Of a stretch of DNA of 64,000 nt, positions 50,440-63,181 are shown one piece after another. The stretch is taken from positions 50,615,214-50,679,213 of the forward strand of contig NC_030381.2 of NCBI RefSeq assembly GCF_001625215.2. The letters run 5' to 3'. Both the position numbers and the translations under genes were made by a program. The stretch's first letter is position 1, and each line of letters opens with the position of its first letter. Under the pieces are notes generated by a model. The model was given only the letters and a program-made list of their open reading frames with translations. It searched no databases and was not told the origin of the DNA. The stretch comes from Daucus carota subsp. sativus (Eukaryota; Streptophyta; Magnoliopsida; Apiales; Apiaceae).

Positions 50440-50572
50440 CCAAAATTTCTAACTGAGTGGTAGAGTTATCTATTTGTCGTCCCCAACATTTTGGGTTCGA
50501 TTATACCTATATCGAATTTATAGAACACATACTAATGAATATCCTTAAACTTATATAAAAAAAAAAAATACT
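50440..50572 (+). mobile_element. Candidate SINE
   Basis: TAACTGAGTGGTAGAGTT looks like an A box, and GGGTTCGATTATACC, about 40 bases later, is a near-consensus B box. The segment ends in a run of A before ATACTCC. I could not find a target duplication, so this may be an old or truncated copy. Confidence 0.45.
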
Positions 50573-51170
50573 CCCCGTGCTCCGTGCAGGTTGCTTACTA
50601 TCTGAACGTGTTTTTGAGACTAGTATAGTTTCATAATTTTTTTTATTTATTATTTTAAATAAAAATTTAAACGTCAAATTTGTCTTCAAGAGAAAAAAAA
50701 TAAAAGAATATTCCAAAAACTGTACACCATAAGAGTCTTAAAAAATGTGCCAAAAATTAACGTAAAGAATGAGACCAAAAGAGTACATGTATATATACAC
50801 AATTTCTCTATTTTCAAATATTTAATGAGTCTAACGCTCACCTACTGTTAAAACCGAAACATTAAAAGTTATGGTCGCTAGTTAATTGAACCGAATTATG
50901 GGTCTATTTATATAATCAATTATACCTTTTAACTACCGACAAAAAAAATATCCTTTTTAACTAAAATATTATCTTTCTCATAAACCTAACTAAAAAACCG
51001 ATTTTCTAAAAATAACACGTCCAAAATATATTAAAAAAATATTACTATATATAATTATTAATATAAAACCGATGATATGTTTTAACTAAATACATTAATG
51101 TTATTTTTAATTAGTCCATGTCATGACTTTAAAAGTAATATCATAGATCTATACTATCTATTTATAATAC

Positions 51171-51231
<61 letters not shown>

Positions 51232-51232
51232 T
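51171..51232. repeat. (ATT)n microsatellite
   Basis: About 62 bases of uninterrupted ATT/TAT repeat. The poly-leucine frame across it is an artefact. Confidence 0.97.
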
Positions 51233-53336
51233 TATCAAAACTCAAATATCATATTTTATTGGTTGATCAAGTTTTATCAGCCGGTAGGTATTATTACATG
51301 AGTCTCTCTATTTATAATGTTATATAATGAACCTTTTTATTATTAGTTGAGGCAAACATTTAAAATTCAGTCAGTGTGATCGATGATAAAATTACAAATG
51401 TTACAAAATTACTCGTGCATGGCACGAGTTATAAGCTTGTACCTCCGGCTGTTACTTTTAAATATTTTTAGAGAAAAACCGTATATTAATATCATTATTC
51501 ATAAAAGCATTTAAAACTGATTATAATTATTATATTATTAAAAAATTATGATTGCTGGTCAAATGATATAATTTAAAACTAAGAATTACCTAATGCCCAC
51601 TAAGGCTATCTCCACCAACGGAACCAGTTTTTGCCTAAATTTTTATCCAAATTTAGACCGAAGAATCATTACATTACAACAGTTTGACCTACCATTTTGT
51701 CCAAATTCAAATAGAGAGTGTCAATATTTTATTTTGGTAACTATATTTATATTGTTACTAATCTTTTAACACTAATATAAAATTTCATATTAATATAAAC
51801 TTAATAAAGTCATTAATAAGAAAAAAATATTAAATATAATTTATAATTATACTAACATATAATCATTTAATTAACTAAATATATAAAAGTAAAAGATTGT
51901 TATTATAATACTAAAAAGATTTAAGCCTGGGCGTTAAAACTGACTTAAATTTAAATTTAAAATTTTAGATCACGATTGGCACAAAAAGCAGTGTTTCTTT
52001 TTTTGAGTGGAAAAAAAAAAAAGCAGTGTTTCTTCATCAATCATACCGTTTTCTTTCAAGCAAGCGGATTTTATTCTTTTGTTAATCAAAGCGAGAAACA
52101 TCAAACAATTAAAATAACCATAAATATGACTAGAAATTTAAAAAGTCTCCGTAGAAAGTTATATGATAAATGCACTATGCACAAGCGATTACAATGTAAA
52201 AGGGATAAAAGGGTGATGTAAATAAACGAACGACATATTTTTCTCCAAGTTCTTCTTGGAAATTCATTAGTTGTGTTAATGGTTAAAGGCTTGAAGCCCT
52301 TGCATTAATCCTCAGAAGTCGATATGTAGTACTACTACTTTTTAAGTCGTACACTCTAAAATGGAGTGATGAAACATGTCTCCATCGATCCTCAAATTAA
52401 TGACAGAATCCATATTTTATTAAGCATTAAGTATGTAAAGATGTTACACACTTGTATATGCTTACCACTTGATACTCTCGTTCATTAGTGAAAGATCACG
52501 GGCATGTCGACTTGTAAAATTAATTAATTAATGGATATTGCGAGAATGTTGTATGCGTGTTTCCTTAACGTCCTCCACAACCACATCCACAATGGTGTAG
52601 AGAGTAGCTAGTCTTGGTGTCCATGCATGTGTGTGTATGCAATTGTCATCACCATTTTCGTTTTATACTCAACTGCGCAACCATATCATTTATTGGGTTC
52701 CTTATCACTCTCCCTGGCTCTTAATCCCTGATAGCAACCTTTTTTAGTAGTAGCATGTTTTAACGGAGAGCCGTGCTATTTGTTTCCATCATTAGTTTGC
52801 GAAGGATTCATTAATTAGAACATGATTTTAGTGTTATATTGGAGTTAGTTTTATAGCATAACAGCGTTATGGTGTTGGGTCAGAATTGTCTAAAATCGAT
52901 ATGATATCCATCTTTAAAAAAGTGAAATTTCATTTAAAATATTTGTATTTTTCTCTTGTCAAACAGTTTTTTAAATATCTTTGCTGAAAAATATTTTTCA
53001 AATTTTCAATATCTAAATAAAATACATGTAACATACAACCCAATTTAATTCCCTATTACAGCGAAGTAAACATTTTTTATTCTCTCTGTTTTTTAATATA
53101 TGATATTTGATTTTTTGGCACACACTTTTAAGTGTTTTGACCGGGTAATTAAAAATATTATTTTTTAAATTTTTTTCTGAATAAAAATATGTAATCAAAA
53201 TTTTAATTCACAAAAAAAATTAATTAAAATTATCATTTTTTACTAGCCGGTCAACCGACCCAAAGATAGGTGTCCAAGTCAAAAGTGACATTTTCCCGAA
53301 CAGCTGAGTAGAAAATGTTGCCAAGAAAGTTTGTTA

Positions 53337-53750
53337 GAGCATCTCCAACCCTCACAAGCCCTTAGCTAAAAGTCCACGTGGCTTTCCAAAATTAAATTTT
53401 ATAGCCAATGTTAACAAAAATTACAACTCCAACCACAGCAACCCCTTGTGTATAATTATAGCCATCCCCCTATGGATGGCTATATTTGTCGATCCGCTAC
53501 AGATCTGTAGCGAATTTCACGTCATCTTCCGCAATTTATTTTCCTCCTTACCACTGATTACATATTATTTATTACCATATTAAACTGATATATTCTATTT
53601 ATAACAATCTAAATATTAATAACATACTATTTTTAAATTATAGCCAACCAATATAGCCAATACCATTGAAGCACAATGTCTTACAGATTCGGCAAATTTT
53701 ACATAATGTTATTTAGCCAATAATTATAGCCAACGCCGTTGGAGATGCTC
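53337..53750. mobile_element. PIF/Harbinger-type MITE, copy 2
   Basis: Same family as 19551-19978: ends GAGCATCTCCAA and TTGGAGATGCTC, with TTA on both sides (53334-53336, 53751-53753). The internal sequence is shared almost throughout, for example TTAGCTAAAAGTC, AACCCCTTGTGTATAATTAT and GTCGATCCGCTACA. Copy 2 is 414 bp against 428 bp for copy 1. Confidence 0.88.
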
Positions 53751-53753
53751 TTA

Positions 53754-55227
53754 CGAGTTAAAGAATTAGTCAAAGCAGAAACCCGACACAAATTTACAAT
53801 CAATCGATAAGTGCACGTAGTATTCTTACGTATATAAATTTCATCCACTCATGTCTTCCGGTGACAACTCCTTTACAGAATTAATGTAAAGCCAGACTCA
53901 TTAAGCTTATTTATTAGGTTATGGAATTTGTGAATTCATTACCTCCCGTGTCATCATCTTCTTATTATTGATTATTTATTATTGATTATTTATTATTTAT
54001 TTACTTCTCAGGGACAGCAGAAATGGCTGCAATTTTGTACAAGTGGTAACAATAAAGACTTGATCAAAGTAGTAGAGTACTTGCAAGTCAAAGTATCTTG
54101 TTGAAACCATCGTTGCCTTTGTCGCGAGACTTTTGATGTTGGAATTTGGATACCCAGAATACAACTGGGTCAAACAGAAGCAATGCAGTGTGGGGCGATA
54201 GAGCCCGTGAAAAAATGAAGGATCAGCCCAATTGAAATTTTGCCTTAATTGACAAACTATTTCAAGTTTATTTACGAGTCCAAATGAATTCTAACACTTG
54301 ATAAGATTTATAAAAGATAAAACGAATATACGGGAGAGGGGGATGCAATTACTTTAAAATAGAATAAGATGTTGATGACTTGATGCAGATGTTTCAGGCA
54401 AATTTGTCGAACCCGAGTGTCCTGGGACAACAAGTTGGTCCCGAGGATACACTCACCCCACTATCCAATCGCGCACATCTTGATGCAGATATTGTGATTA
54501 TGAATCGTTACGGAGGTCAATACATGTGTGCTACAACATTTGTTAACTGTGTACAACGTTTAAACTATGGTGGTAGTCATATCAGGAATCCAGGATCCTA
54601 TGGCATTTGAGAGTGACATGTTCTGTGAAAACTAGAGTCCTTCATACTTCTCTTCTTGGAACACATACTGCCATAAAGCATCTCTGCAATAGCTCGATGA
54701 ATATGATTCTTTACACGACATTACAATCTGCTGTCTGCACTTGTCGAAATTATCTGAGATCATGAGTTCACAAAAAGGATTCCAATATTTCTTTTTACTC
54801 AAGGAGCCAGAACTCAGAAGCAGATGCAGAATACTCGTAGAATGGTTGGACTTCAATTTCTCAGTCTACCTGAACTTTGGAAAATAATACTACCATTCAC
54901 AATCTGGTAATGTAAAGGTTTTAAGTTACAAATTTAAGTTAGCTTAGTATTACACCCGCACAGCTAAGTAATTTACTCTTTACATGCACTTAAGAATTTT
55001 CACAAAAAAAAAAAAAAAAACGGGACAAACAAAAACCAAGAAAAGGGGTCAAACAAAGAAAAAAGAAAATTTAATCAGCATTATCTTCGAAAAGGATTCA
55101 TCTGTTGTCCCAAGTATCCCTAGTCTTCAGGTATATACACAAGATTTTCTTCTCTTTTGAGCTTCTGCATTCTCTTAACTAATATCCAAATACGGAAAAG
55201 GGTATTCCATAAACTTTTATATTAGTC
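53754..55227. other. Region downstream of the RIC gene, no gene recognised
   Basis: Two weak open frames: 54380-54610 (+, 76 codons) and 54856-54632 (-, 74 codons, Cys-containing, ends QEEKYEGL). I recognise neither. TTATTGATTATTTATTATTG repeats lie near 53965-54002. The right part is the 3' flank of the RIC gene, with a poly-A run at 55003-55020. Confidence 0.4.
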
Positions 55228-57314
55228 TCACGCAACTTCTATGCTTGTCGAAGCTTTGACATTTCCTTCTAAAAATTTAGCCTTTACCTTCGCTGCTCGT
55301 GATGACCTCGTCGAGGAAGAGGAAGATTTTGGGGAGGAAGTTGATTTCTGCTTCTTATGTTTCTGCTTCTTTGGAATATTAGGCATGTCTGTGGGTGGTA
55401 TATCTGTGAACATGTCAGATGCTGTTTGTCGTCCTAGTCTTTCTCCAAAATCTGTTTCAATAGACAAGATTAGGAAGACAATTTATTAAACGCAGGAAAT
55501 TATACAGAAAAGTATCACCAAAGTAGTATAAGATACAGAAAAAAACATCTATGCATCAGAGAGATCCTAAATATATAAGCATGTAAATCTATAAAATATC
55601 ACAGACCATGAGGTGCTAACCTCAAGTCAAATGGCCTTGTTTATTGTTTAGCTGTTAGCGGATTGAATTAATTGTTTCAACAAGCTGATTGAATTAGTTG
55701 TTTTGATTAACACATGACTTGGCTGTTTTGAACGAAATTGTTTGTTAAAGAGCGGTAGAATTTAGCTTTTTAAGTAGACACATGACAATCCTCTGATTGA
55801 AAAAACTCCCCCAAATAACTTTTAAAAATTAGCTTATTAAGTCTAAACCAATTCGCTAACTACCGAACACAAATATTAGATGATTCATCTAGTCAAACCC
55901 AATACACTCTTCTTTATAGACAATGAATGTCCTCGAACAGCAGAGATGGAAAACTGTAAATGATCAATGCATTGCCTTCACTTTACAGATCTAAATTCTT
56001 CAAAACACAATACCTCGGGTCTAATTTTAAACCAATAGACGACTAGATGGTTAAAACATCAACATGAACACTGACACTCATGTACACTCACCACAGATTT
56101 TAAAGTTGCAAGCAATTGACATCTCAAATGACAAAAACCTACTTGTCCAAATTTCTGGTATACTATACTAGATCCAGAAAGGCAGACATTACTTGCTATA
56201 TTGTTCATATATAATTAAAACAATAATTTGATCAGATATGAGTAAAAAGAAAACTACAATACCCCTTGAATCGTGATCAAGAATAGGACACTAAAATCAT
56301 CACATAAATTGTCCTAATGACAGAAATTGCTTTATAAGTGATTACTCTTTTTGTCTAAAAAGTCTTGTGGATTTTAATTATATTCTGCCAGTTAATCCAT
56401 CATAATTTGGTCGATAAACCAAAAGTTGATGTCTTTTCCCCTTTGGATTATTCATCTATCCTGATAGAGTCTCGTGACACAAAATCCAAATTCTTCTATT
56501 TGAGGCATGATATCTATAGAGCCTGTATTCCTTAACTTACATTGTTGGCTTTATTATATATTTACCAATAAGTGACAAATTATCAATTTCCTTTCAACAT
56601 TTCACCCCGTGAAAATGTTCCATCTCCCCTTGTCTGCTTCCAAACATTGCACATGATAAAAAATCAATAAAGCAAGTGCTTGCTTTTTCTTCAATCCTGT
56701 ACTTTTTTCTTTACTTTTGTATGATTAACTTGTTCCCCTTTCATAAAATTAAGTTACTTTTATGGACAGAGTAATTGTGAAATATGTAACTTCTAAGTAA
56801 AATATGTACCTTGAGAGGACCATGGGGAGAAAGCTGAACCAGAATTGCCGACAGACGTCGATGCAAAATCTGGTCCTGTCTTGAACTCGTTCATCTGAAA
56901 TTAACACAGACGAATCAAAAAATATGCCAATATACAATTATTACACACGTCTGTAACAAGACTGAATCAAGAATGCAATTGCATACCATAACTTAGCAAA
57001 AATATAAATTAAATACAGAAATCGAAACATACTGACCCAACTAGGTGCACTACTGCCAGATTGGCCATCCCATCCAATATGTGCAACATGTTTAACATCT
57101 GTTGGGAACCCAATTTCCATTTCCCTCTCCTTCACAACTATAAGACACCAATTTCCCAAATCAGCCCTAAAACCCCAATAATCACCCGGTATGGTATTGG
57201 AAATGAAGCATAAGCAAGTACAAGTGTACAACTACAGAGACATAGAGGAGTCTTACCAAAGATTTGAGTTATGTATCTGAATCCCTTATAAATTCCTTTG
57301 ATTTTGATAGTCAT
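55228..57314 (-). CDS. ROP-interactive CRIB motif protein (RIC10/RIC11-like)
   Basis: Four exons on the minus strand: 57314-57257, 57137-57037, 56894-56810 and 55451-55228. They join in frame to 155 residues. The N-terminus [19 protein letters not shown] matches the short basic leader of plant RIC10/11-type proteins. The CRIB motif follows at about 28-42: [17 protein letters not shown], with the conserved I-x-x-P, H-x-x-H and G-W-D residues that bind GTP-loaded ROP/RAC GTPases. The next block is SAPSWMNEFK. The C-terminal third is Lys/Ser-rich ([20 protein letters not shown]), probably disordered and possibly membrane- or nucleus-directed. The likely role is as a ROP effector at the plasma membrane in polar growth or hormone signalling; which RIC it equals is uncertain. 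Intron 3 (1.36 kb) holds an hAT-like MITE. The ATG at 57314 is chosen because frames further upstream lack an ATG. Confidence 0.93.
55633..55873. mobile_element. hAT-like MITE, copy B, in RIC intron 3
   Basis: Partner of the copy at 37153-37436. It begins TTTATTGTTTAGCTGTTAGC and ends CGCTAACTACCGAACAC, roughly inverse. Borders are approximate. Confidence 0.6.
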
Positions 57315-57704
57315 GGTGGAAAATGTAGCAACTTTGTTCAATTCCCTTCCTCTAAAACCCAATTACAAGAGGATTTTAGTGATATTCTTGTGCCTGTTGG
57401 AAAAGCAAACATGGGTTAACAATTGTTTAAGTTATATACCATCATCTTATTTTATATGGTAGTATGACTCTTGTCCTTTCTGAAAAAGCATAAAAAGAGC
57501 TTGAAAACAGTTTGCCTCTGTACTGAGATTGGTATATATTCCCAAACGTGAATAACTCAAAAATAATAGTATTATACTACATCTAAATATGCATTTTCCT
57601 TAAAGAAAAAATTGCATAAACCATTTATACAATAATACCTGATGAAAAGGGTTGAAGGCTTTACAAGACAATGGCCTTCAGAACCAAATTCCCAACTTCT
57701 TGGG

Positions 57705-57738
<34 letters not shown>
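57705..57738. repeat. CT microsatellite in the RIC upstream region
   Basis: Run of CT with one interruption, about 390 bases before the RIC start codon. It probably lies in the 5' leader or promoter as GA on the coding strand. Confidence 0.9.
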
Positions 57739-59505
57739 AATACATGCAAGCAAGAAAATAGGAAAACTGAGATGTATTCTGGATGAAATGAATAAAGATT
57801 GAATCTTTCACTCAAAGGATGTATCTTTATTGCCAATCAAGCAAGAAGGTGAGGAAATAAATCACAGAGAATGAAAAAGTAACGTTAGTTGAATAAGAAG
57901 ATGAAGAGGATGAAGGATGAAGAAAGTAAGCGGTGGACAGCAACAAATAGCTCACAAAAAATAGATGGGGGAAGGTGGTCTTGAAGAACATGGGACAAAG
58001 AAATCATATAAGTACCTCTAGACCAGTTGTCAATGGATATTGGTCAAGTATCTTGCAAACATGAAACATAAATGTTTGTCGTTTAAAATAAAGAAATAGA
58101 ATAAAAGTTGAAAATAAAAATTAGAGGGGTCATTTGAGTAAGGGTAAAACACCGGCTTAAAATAAAAAATTGGAACACAAGTGAAAAGTAAATTAATATT
58201 TAGTATAAATTATTAAAGTTGTTGAAAAATAAGCAGAAGTTGTAAAGAAAAGTTATTATTTTCCACTTCTTGCTTTTTTCTCACAATTTCTTAAAATTAT
58301 TTCTCACAAAAAGTGTATCGTTTATTAAAAATAATCATCACTTTTGAAAAACTACAACTATGTGTCGGTGTCATTTTTTCTAGGAGATTATATTATGTAA
58401 AAAATTTATTGTACTTGGAGCAAACTAAAAATTACCCTTATTTTTAACGATATAGTAGATTTAATTTTTGTGATATGTTATTTTTTTCTATTTTAATTTC
58501 ACGAAACTATAAATTTATAATATTATATGTGTGTGTAGAAAGTATTATATTAGTTGATTGTGATTTACAATCTGATTCACAATTTCAGGTATTTGATCAA
58601 AATTTAAATGATATATTTATATGTTAATTCGAGTTGTGACTATTATACAAAGATAAGAATAAAGTGTGAGAAAAAATATATAAACAGAACATTGATGAAT
58701 TTAAATATATAATGTAACATCTCACTTCATGTTGAGAATCGTGAAGATATTTTTTTAATTTATAAGCCAAGTAATATCACTACATGCACCAACAAATCAA
58801 GATTTTTTTTGAAAATTGTGGTGTGTTTATGTATTAAAAATATTATTATATTTCTAATCAAATTAAATTAAAAAATTTATTAGATAAAAAATTATAAATA
58901 TTTTTTATATTATTGATAACATTTATTTGTACATATAAATATGGGTTTAGCTATATAAATATGAAAATAAACAAAACTAAACCAAACACCGAATATGGGT
59001 TTAAGGTTCACATTTTCGATATGTATACAGCTCGTATCGAGCATATACATAGTTCGGATCTCACTCCCCCAATCTCAGTTTATGTGATCAGGATTTGCGG
59101 GTATAACATGATTGATAAAGTCAATTATGATATTATTGCTTGCAGGGGTGTTGGTGCAATTTAGATAACTCCTAATATTTTTGATATTAAACAATCAGGA
59201 CACATATCAGCTAATTATTTTTTATATGTTTTTTATTTCCCAACCTGATTGTATCGGTAATTAGAAATTTGTCTATGGAGTAATGTTTTGCTTAATGAAA
59301 GTGTTTTTTTATTTCTGCAAATAAAAATATTGGTGCGATTGATTGCATATTCATACTTGATTGATTCTTCAAACATCTTTTAAAATTTTTCAAACCCATC
59401 AAATTCCTAAAGAAATTAAGATCACATATAATTTATCAAAATTCTTATATTGTTTTTTCTTAAACAAAAAATTCCATATATTGTTATTAATATACCAAAA
59501 TCCGG

Positions 59506-59679
59506 ATGGAAACGAGGCATAATAAATATCAGATTTTTACTAAAGAGATCGGAGTGTCGGTAAAAGAACGTGAACGTTTAAAGCAGCGACTTAGACCAGA
59601 TGACATAGACGATTATGATTCTTTCTTACAAGACAGCAAGATTCTGTCCAGTAATTATGCATATTACACTAGCAGATAA
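59506..59679 (+). other. Small open frame, unknown
   Basis: ATG to TAA, 57 residues, hydrophilic and charged: KERERLKQRLRPDDIDDYD in the middle. Composition is more protein-like than the surrounding AT-rich DNA. It may be a remnant exon of a transposon or host gene. No family is recognised and no splice partners were found. Confidence 0.2.
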
Positions 59680-60957
59680 TAGTTCTAAATATTATGTATC
59701 GTCTGAATTTAGAAACAAAGAATCTTACGAAATAAACCTGCCTTATATTTTCCGAATTACTTGATCATTTGTGAGAACTGTTTCTTAATTACATACATTC
59801 TATTAGCAAGAGAATCCAAATTGTTTGGATAAATCATCAAGACAAATCTATTCACGTATAAAATATGATCACATTTAACAATAATCTGATACGGTATTTG
59901 CATTATGCAATTAAGTAGGATATGTCCCACCCGTCACATTGCAGACGATGATGATTATATTAATAAAATTGAATCCAAATTTCGAAGTCCTGCCATATTT
60001 TTATACTATCTTTTAGTTTAACAGCAGGATGCATTCCATGTGAGATTGCATATAATAATTAATCGAATGAAGATATTTGAATTTCATACTTGTGTGCACG
60101 TCCTCTAAATTAAGTGATGCGGATGACTTGGCGGATATTTTTTTTTATATCCACTGTTAAAGTTCTCCGATTCTCGATATACACGTATAGTTTAAACTTT
60201 GATCTGTATATTTTTCGAGTATATTTTCTCAGATTTTTTTTTCCTTCTTTTTCCAGAAGAATTTAATATTAATTTAAAGAGAACCAAACATAATTGATAT
60301 ATCTTGTTTAAATCCCGATGTAAAAAATATAAAATATACGCAGATCTCTTGAAAGAAAGGCCTAAGATTATTGTGTATAAAAATTAATAAGTAATAAAAA
60401 ATCAGTTGTGTTGTGGATGATTAACATATCTAGCCATTCGGTTTGATATAGTTCACTAATTGCTTAGGTACTGTTGCAAACAGCAACAGTAGTTTTTTGT
60501 TGAAAAGCAGGTGAAAAATTATTTGGTAAATTTACAAGCAGTTTTTCTGAACAACAACTTTCAGCTCCTCCCATGTCTTTGGAAAAAGCTGCTTTCAGCT
60601 TTTGCAGGAAGCTGTTATAAATTTCACTATCAAATATTTTTTTTATATTACAACTTAAAATAAAAAAAAATCAAAAAAATTACCAAACAATTATCTGAAT
60701 CCACAACAACACTACCAAACATACCCTTAATCGGATGAGAATGGACTTTACAACGATTGTTGGGACCTGAAAAATAAAGAATTGGGCATCTTAGCTGGAA
60801 GTTGGGTGTGTGAAATATGTATCATTGTAAATTAAGATTTTTCTGAATACCCCGATAGGCGACACATGTATGAAAATATACACGCACGAAGCATGTGCAA
60901 TGTGTTTACTCTTTACTGGGACTCTGGGAGGATGGAAAAAAAAAAGAACAGTTTTTA

Positions 60958-61189
60958 CTCTCTTCCTTTTTTAATATCTGACGTTTTGATTTTTAGCACA
61001 CTATTTTTGGATAAGTTGACTGGATAGTAAGAATTATTATTTTTGATTGATTTTTTTTGCGAATTAAAATTTTGTTTATATATTTTTATTCAGAAAAAAA
61101 ATTAAAAATAATAATTTTAATTATTCGGCCAAAGCACTTAAAGATACGTGCCCAATATCAAAGCGTCAAATATTAAAAAACAGAGAGAG
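60958..61189. mobile_element. Stowaway MITE
   Basis: It starts CTCTCTTCCTTTTTTAATAT and ends AATATTAAAAAACAGAGAGAG, with TA on both sides. Internal inverted blocks (TCTGACGTTTTGAT and ATCAAAGCGTCAAAT; AAGTTGACTGG and TTCGGCC) confirm the fold-back layout. Confidence 0.75.
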
Positions 61190-62342
61190 TAATAGTTAAC
61201 ATATGAAACAAAAGAGAAATGAAATTACTAGATAATATTAATGTTATAAGCTAGCAAAAATATATTATTTTAACTGCCTATCTAATCTATTTAAAGCTCT
61301 TTTATGCTCTTGAAACGGTGGGTTGTTGCCAACAAAATGATAACTTTATGAATTTTGTACATGAAAGGTAAGTCATCTCATCACTGAAGGCCGGCCCTCT
61401 ATGTTTCTTCCTTAAAAGCGAAATGGGCACTCAACGAAAACAATATCCTCGCCATTATTATGCTGAGATTTATCGTATCTGCAGTTTTGCTTTGTGATGT
61501 GAAACTCTAACAAATTAACAGTTTTGGTCAATCTTGGGTGGCTACACTACCATGCTAAAGCCCTACTCAGATTTCTATTAGATCTTCTAAATAATATTTA
61601 GGCAAATACAATTTTTTACAAGGTTTTAAGGATTGCCAGAGATGTTGCAAAGAGTCCAGCAACACAGATCTATTTGTTGGAATGTATGTCCTTTTCGCCA
61701 ACTCTTCTATATTTTATGTAATTTGGATGGAAGTTGTGATCCGTATGCTGTATTTTTCAATATTAGATATACGAAGAACACCCAACCAACTTATTTGATA
61801 ACCGAGTTATAGCATCGGGTTGTCGATAATTGTTGGACTAAATTGGAAATGCAAGATATTATATAAAATTTGTTTAACCTCTATTTGTTTGATGGTACTA
61901 ACTTTATTGATTAAGTATATCTTAAAAATAATATATTATTATTTTAAGATATTATAAATTAAATGTATTGTTTTAATATGATAATCAATGATCGATGACG
62001 TGACATTCACTGCAAATCTGTAACTGTTCGACAAATATAATCATTATAAGGATTTGGTAAAAATTATGAACAAGGGGAATATATGATTGGAGGGTGAGAT
62101 TTTGAGAGATTATTTATTTTTCATATGTCAATCCATGTTTTAGCTAAAAGTTTTAGTTGAAATTTGCTCTTAAAATATATATACATCTTGCCTTCCAAAT
62201 CCAACCCTAGCAAATTTCGGTAATCATATTACTAAGTACCGACTTCATTTTACTTTTTAAAGACATAATTGCTAAATGCAATTCAAAATTGCTTAATGCA
62301 GTTCGTCCAAATTACTACTTAATCCTTGTACAGTATGATGGT

Positions 62343-62454
62343 ATGCATGGATGTCAGCATTAATTGCTCACATCATTTTCATTCATGTGCACGGAGACAT
62401 GCATGGATGTCAGCATTAATTGCTCACATCATTTTCATTCATGTGCACGGAGAC
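62343..62454. repeat. Perfect 56-bp tandem duplication
   Basis: The unit starts ATGCATGGATGTCAGCATTA and ends ATGTGCACGGAGAC. It is present twice in a row with no difference, at 62343-62398 and 62399-62454. Confidence 0.97.
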
Positions 62455-62945
62455 CTGTATTCATTGGAAGTTGGAACCATTCGTTCTCGCTGTACCTAAA
62501 AAAAAAATATTCACATGATGCGTATTGAACTTTTTAATTTATTCATTTTTATTTTTATTGATAATTTTGTAAGAGTAAATGAAGTTTCATTCTTTACTTT
62601 TGGTTATACGAGGTGTTAATTTTTGGTCTAATAATAAAGGCATTATGTTAATTATCTTTTTATGAATCATCATTAGTTACATGTATTTACCAAGAAACAA
62701 TTTTTTTTATTTATATAATCAAATCTCATAAGTGAAATAATTCAAAATATAATATAAAATATACAAAGAGTATGAAAGATGAATATGAAAATAAATTTAA
62801 GGACTTACATTGTCTATATTCATAATATTAGATTAGATGAATCGTTTAAAATATCTATAATTTTTAATTAAAAATGTATTTTTGTATTTGTGATAAGTCA
62901 TTTTTTAAAAAATAATGTATAGATTATGATGTATAGTACTGAATA

Positions 62946-63181
62946 CTTCATCCCAAATTAGATGAGCTAGTTGACTTTGGGCACATAACTATAACTTAAG
63001 ATGCATTGACCGTCTAGTTCCCAAATTTATTTTTTTAATTTTTAGTTTATAAACGAAAATTTCATATTTAAATTTTTATTTGCAACAATAAAATTTTAAA
63101 AAATAAGTAATGTAGCTATGCGGTCAATGGACTTTAAGGCACGTGCCTAAAGTCAACGAGTTCATCTAATTTGAGATGAAG
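62946..63181. mobile_element. Stowaway-like MITE
   Basis: The left end CTTCATCCCAAATTAGATGA and right end TCATCTAATTTGAGATGAAG are inverted repeats. Further inside, GTTGACTTTGGGCAC and GTGCCTAAAGTCAAC pair as well. TA is present on the left; the right border is not a clean TA. Confidence 0.75.

Larger units (their letters stand above)
48884..53336. other. AT-rich intergenic region
   Basis: Outside the elements listed, no gene is supported. A degenerate Stowaway-like segment (TTCTCTCTGTTTTTTAATAT to GGTCAACCGACCC) lies at about 53078-53300. A helitron-like hairpin, ACTCGTGCATGGCACGAGT, is at 51411-51429. Confidence 0.45.
57739..62342. other. Intergenic region with MITE fragments
   Basis: No gene is supported. 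AGGGGTCATTTGAGTAAGGG at 58129 and GGTACTGTTGCAAACAGCAA at 60469 start stretches that look like hAT-type MITEs (58129-58370 and 60469-60728); borders are uncertain. An 83-codon frame at 58913-59164 and a 57-residue ATG frame at 59506-59679 (METRHNKYQIFTKEIGVSVK at its start) are unlike any family I know. Confidence 0.4.

Noticed and set aside
51098..51301. Poly-leucine open frame
   Set aside because: Translation of an ATT microsatellite.
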